From Candidatus Pacearchaeota archaeon (GTDB taxonomy: Archaea; Nanobdellota; Nanobdellia; Pacearchaeales; GW2011-AR1): a stretch of 5,298 nt of DNA. Each line of letters begins with the position of its first letter. Position 1 is the first letter of the stretch. Where the stretch lies: assembly GCA_003694055.1 (NCBI GenBank), contig RFLC01000105.1, positions 1 through 5,298 of the forward strand, in the 5' to 3' direction. The position numbers and the translations under genes were made by a program. This document shows positions 3,975 through 5,298 of the stretch, piece by piece. Below the pieces are notes generated by a model that saw only the letters and a list, made by a program, of their open reading frames with translations, made no database searches and had not been told where the DNA came from.

Positions 3975-5298
3975 ATGAAATCGCGAAAGATAGAGGGAAG
4001 GGTGAGTGAAGGTGAAAGGCGAGCAGAGCTAACTAGGTTTATTGGAATGTTTGAGATAGCGTTGATTGTGCTTGGCATGGTCGCGTTTGCTCACTCAGTT
4101 GGAAGTGTTTTCTCTCTTTCAAACCCGCCGAAAGATGAGAAATTGGAGAGGAGTTACGAGCAGGCGCTGGAGAAAATTATGGAAAAGAAGAGCGAGGAGG
4201 TGAGGGTTAAGATAGCAAGGGTTCTTGAGATTTTGCTTGGCAGGAATTTCGCGAGCGCGCAAACGCCTGGCAGTTCGCAGGAGAGGCAAAACGCAATCCG
4301 CGCGCTAGCAGAGCAGTACGGGGTGAGTGCTGGAGAAGCAAGCGTAATGCTTGACGCAATGCTTTCAAACGGCGTGCTCTCGCCCTCTGACTTGGGCAAC
4401 AGCGAAGCAGTACTGAGCGCAGCAGACAGGTTTGGTCAGAGCTTGGCAGAGAACCTTGAAAGCAACGGCCAACGCGGCACAGACATTGGGCAGGTAGTGA
4501 CAAACACTCTGCGCTCAGGTTCTAGCAACGGCATATTCCCGCCGATAAAGAGTTTTGATAAGAACGATGCGCAGGAGGCGTTTGACTCAACAATCGGAGG
4601 CATTAAGACATGCGTCAAGACAAAGGACGGAGAAACCTGCCAAGAGATGACAGCAAATGACTGCGATTCGCTTTGCGACGGGGAGTGCCTCGACGGAGGG
4701 CTTTCACAACAGCCAGCTGATTCGCCGTGCAAGCTTGGATGGTGCGTTGACAGCGAGAATGGAGCGTGCATGCCAGCAACTCCGCAGATTTTATGCGACG
4801 AGCAGGTTAGAGGGGAGTTCCACTCCAGTGCGTCGAGCGTGCCGCCGTTCTGCGCGCGCGGGTGCTGCATGGCGAGCAACCAACCGATGTTCATCTCGCA
4901 GCGCGAGTGTGAGAACTTTGCTGAAGCAAACGGAATGATTTTCGGCGAGACAGTTACCTTTGATCCATCAATCACAACTGAAACCGAGTGCCTTGCGCTA
5001 GCAGGCTCAGAAACCGAGGGTGCGTGCGTTGCAAAGTTCGAACCAGATGGGCAGCGCGACTGCACGCGCATGACCCAAACAGACTGCCAAGCGCTTGGCT
5101 CGGACTGGGAATTCCACCCAAACAAGCTCTGCTCTTCTCCTGAACTAGGAACGCGATGCGAGAGGCAAACCAACGTAAGTTGCGTTGATGGTTACGACGA
5201 GGTTTACTGGCTAGACAGCTGCGGGAACAGAGAGAACATTTTCGAGGGCAAGAGCGAGGGCGCAAAGGAAAGCGCATGGAACAACGGGGAGATAAAGC
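3975..5298 (+). CDS. Large Cys-rich exported surface protein, 3' end outside the window
   Basis: The frame stays open for 441 codons to the window edge. The basic N-terminus (1-21) and one membrane helix (about 22-48) suggest a membrane-anchored protein with an outside C-terminal part. Residues 52-90 are charged and helical, 91-205 are polar and Ser/Gly/Asn-rich, and from 213 on there are 21 Cys residues by residue 416, including a CC pair at 297-298. Recognisable units are GCCM..N..MFISQRECEN, TETECLALAG, MTQTDCQALG, LCSSPELGTRCE and DEVYWLDSCGNRENIF. The recurring x-ECL/DCQ-AxG units look like small disulfide-bonded repeats. Similar Cys-rich proteins with a YxLDSCGN motif occur in DPANN genomes without a known role; adhesion or cell-surface structure is inference. 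The ATG follows the upstream stop codon by one base and lacks a Shine-Dalgarno sequence. An in-frame GTG at 4002, after GAGGGAAGG, is an alternative start. An open frame on the opposite strand (4436-5173) is a shadow. Confidence 0.88.
   Translation, partial: MKSRKIEGRVSEGERRAELTRFIGMFEIALIVLGMVAFAHSVGSVFSLSNPPKDEKLERSYEQALEKIMEKKSEEVRVKIARVLEILLGRNFASAQTPGSSQERQNAIRALAEQYGVSAGEASVMLDAMLSNGVLSPSDLGNSEAVLSAADRFGQSLAENLESNGQRGTDIGQVVTNTLRSGSSNGIFPPIKSFDKNDAQEAFDSTIGGIKTCVKTKDGETCQEMTANDCDSLCDGECLDGGLSQQPADSPCKLGWCVDSENGACMPATPQILCDEQVRGEFHSSASSVPPFCARGCCMASNQPMFISQRECENFAEANGMIFGETVTFDPSITTETECLALAGSETEGACVAKFEPDGQRDCTRMTQTDCQALGSDWEFHPNKLCSSPELGTRCERQTNVSCVDGYDEVYWLDSCGNRENIFEGKSEGAKESAWNNGEIK

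Noticed and set aside
3602..4078. Minus-strand open frame of 158 codons across the junction of the two surface genes
   Set aside because: It is antisense to both plus-strand genes, lacks a promoter or ribosome binding site, and shows no family motif.
4436..5173. Long open frame on the minus strand (245 codons)
   Set aside because: It lies wholly opposite the Cys-rich surface protein gene, whose codon pattern keeps the antisense frame open. The product has no recognisable domain, and the plus-strand frame continues an operon with clear protein features.

Overview
The window looks like part of an archaeal genome, most likely a small-genome DPANN-type archaeon. Four things point there. One gene encodes the archaeal/eukaryotic RNase P protein Rpp21 (Rnp4). 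Several genes have an archaeal TATA box about 22-28 bases before the start codon and no ribosome binding site, which suggests leaderless transcripts. One gene encodes a membrane-anchored winged-helix regulator of a type common in archaea. One exported protein begins with a class III (pilin-like) signal segment. The phylum cannot be settled from this sequence. No rRNA, tRNA, CRISPR array or insertion sequence was seen.

Layout. Positions 1-230 are non-coding and carry a degenerate TTCGCTCA/AACGCTCA repeat cluster followed by a promoter. A 102-residue three-helix membrane protein (231-539, +) converges, with a 1-bp gap, on a minus-strand run that occupies 541-3093. In transcription order that run is: RNase P subunit Rnp4 (3093-2836); cob(I)alamin adenosyltransferase CobO (2839-2252), coupled by an ATGA overlap; a 232-bp spacer with a hairpin and a GC-rich island; an unknown 189-residue protein with two C-terminal membrane helices (2019-1450); a His/Met-rich membrane-anchored protein (1360-998); and a two-pass membrane winged-helix regulator (960-541). 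On the plus strand, a second transcription unit diverges from rnp4 across one palindromic TATA box. It encodes a 274-residue pilin-like exported protein (3149-3973) and, 1 bp later, a large Cys-rich surface protein that runs off the end of the window (3975-5298).

Three functional blocks can be proposed. The first is housekeeping: tRNA 5' maturation plus adenosylcobalamin formation, implying salvage of a corrinoid and a B12-dependent enzyme elsewhere. The second is a possible metal-responsive pair, in which a His/Met-rich extracytoplasmic protein containing a CPMH motif sits next to a membrane regulator whose external loop carries HxxHxH; the two have similar N-termini. The third is a cell-surface operon of two exported Cys-bearing proteins. 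Product names are firm for Rnp4 and CobO. The regulator is firm at class level only. The remaining genes are real but functionally unassigned.
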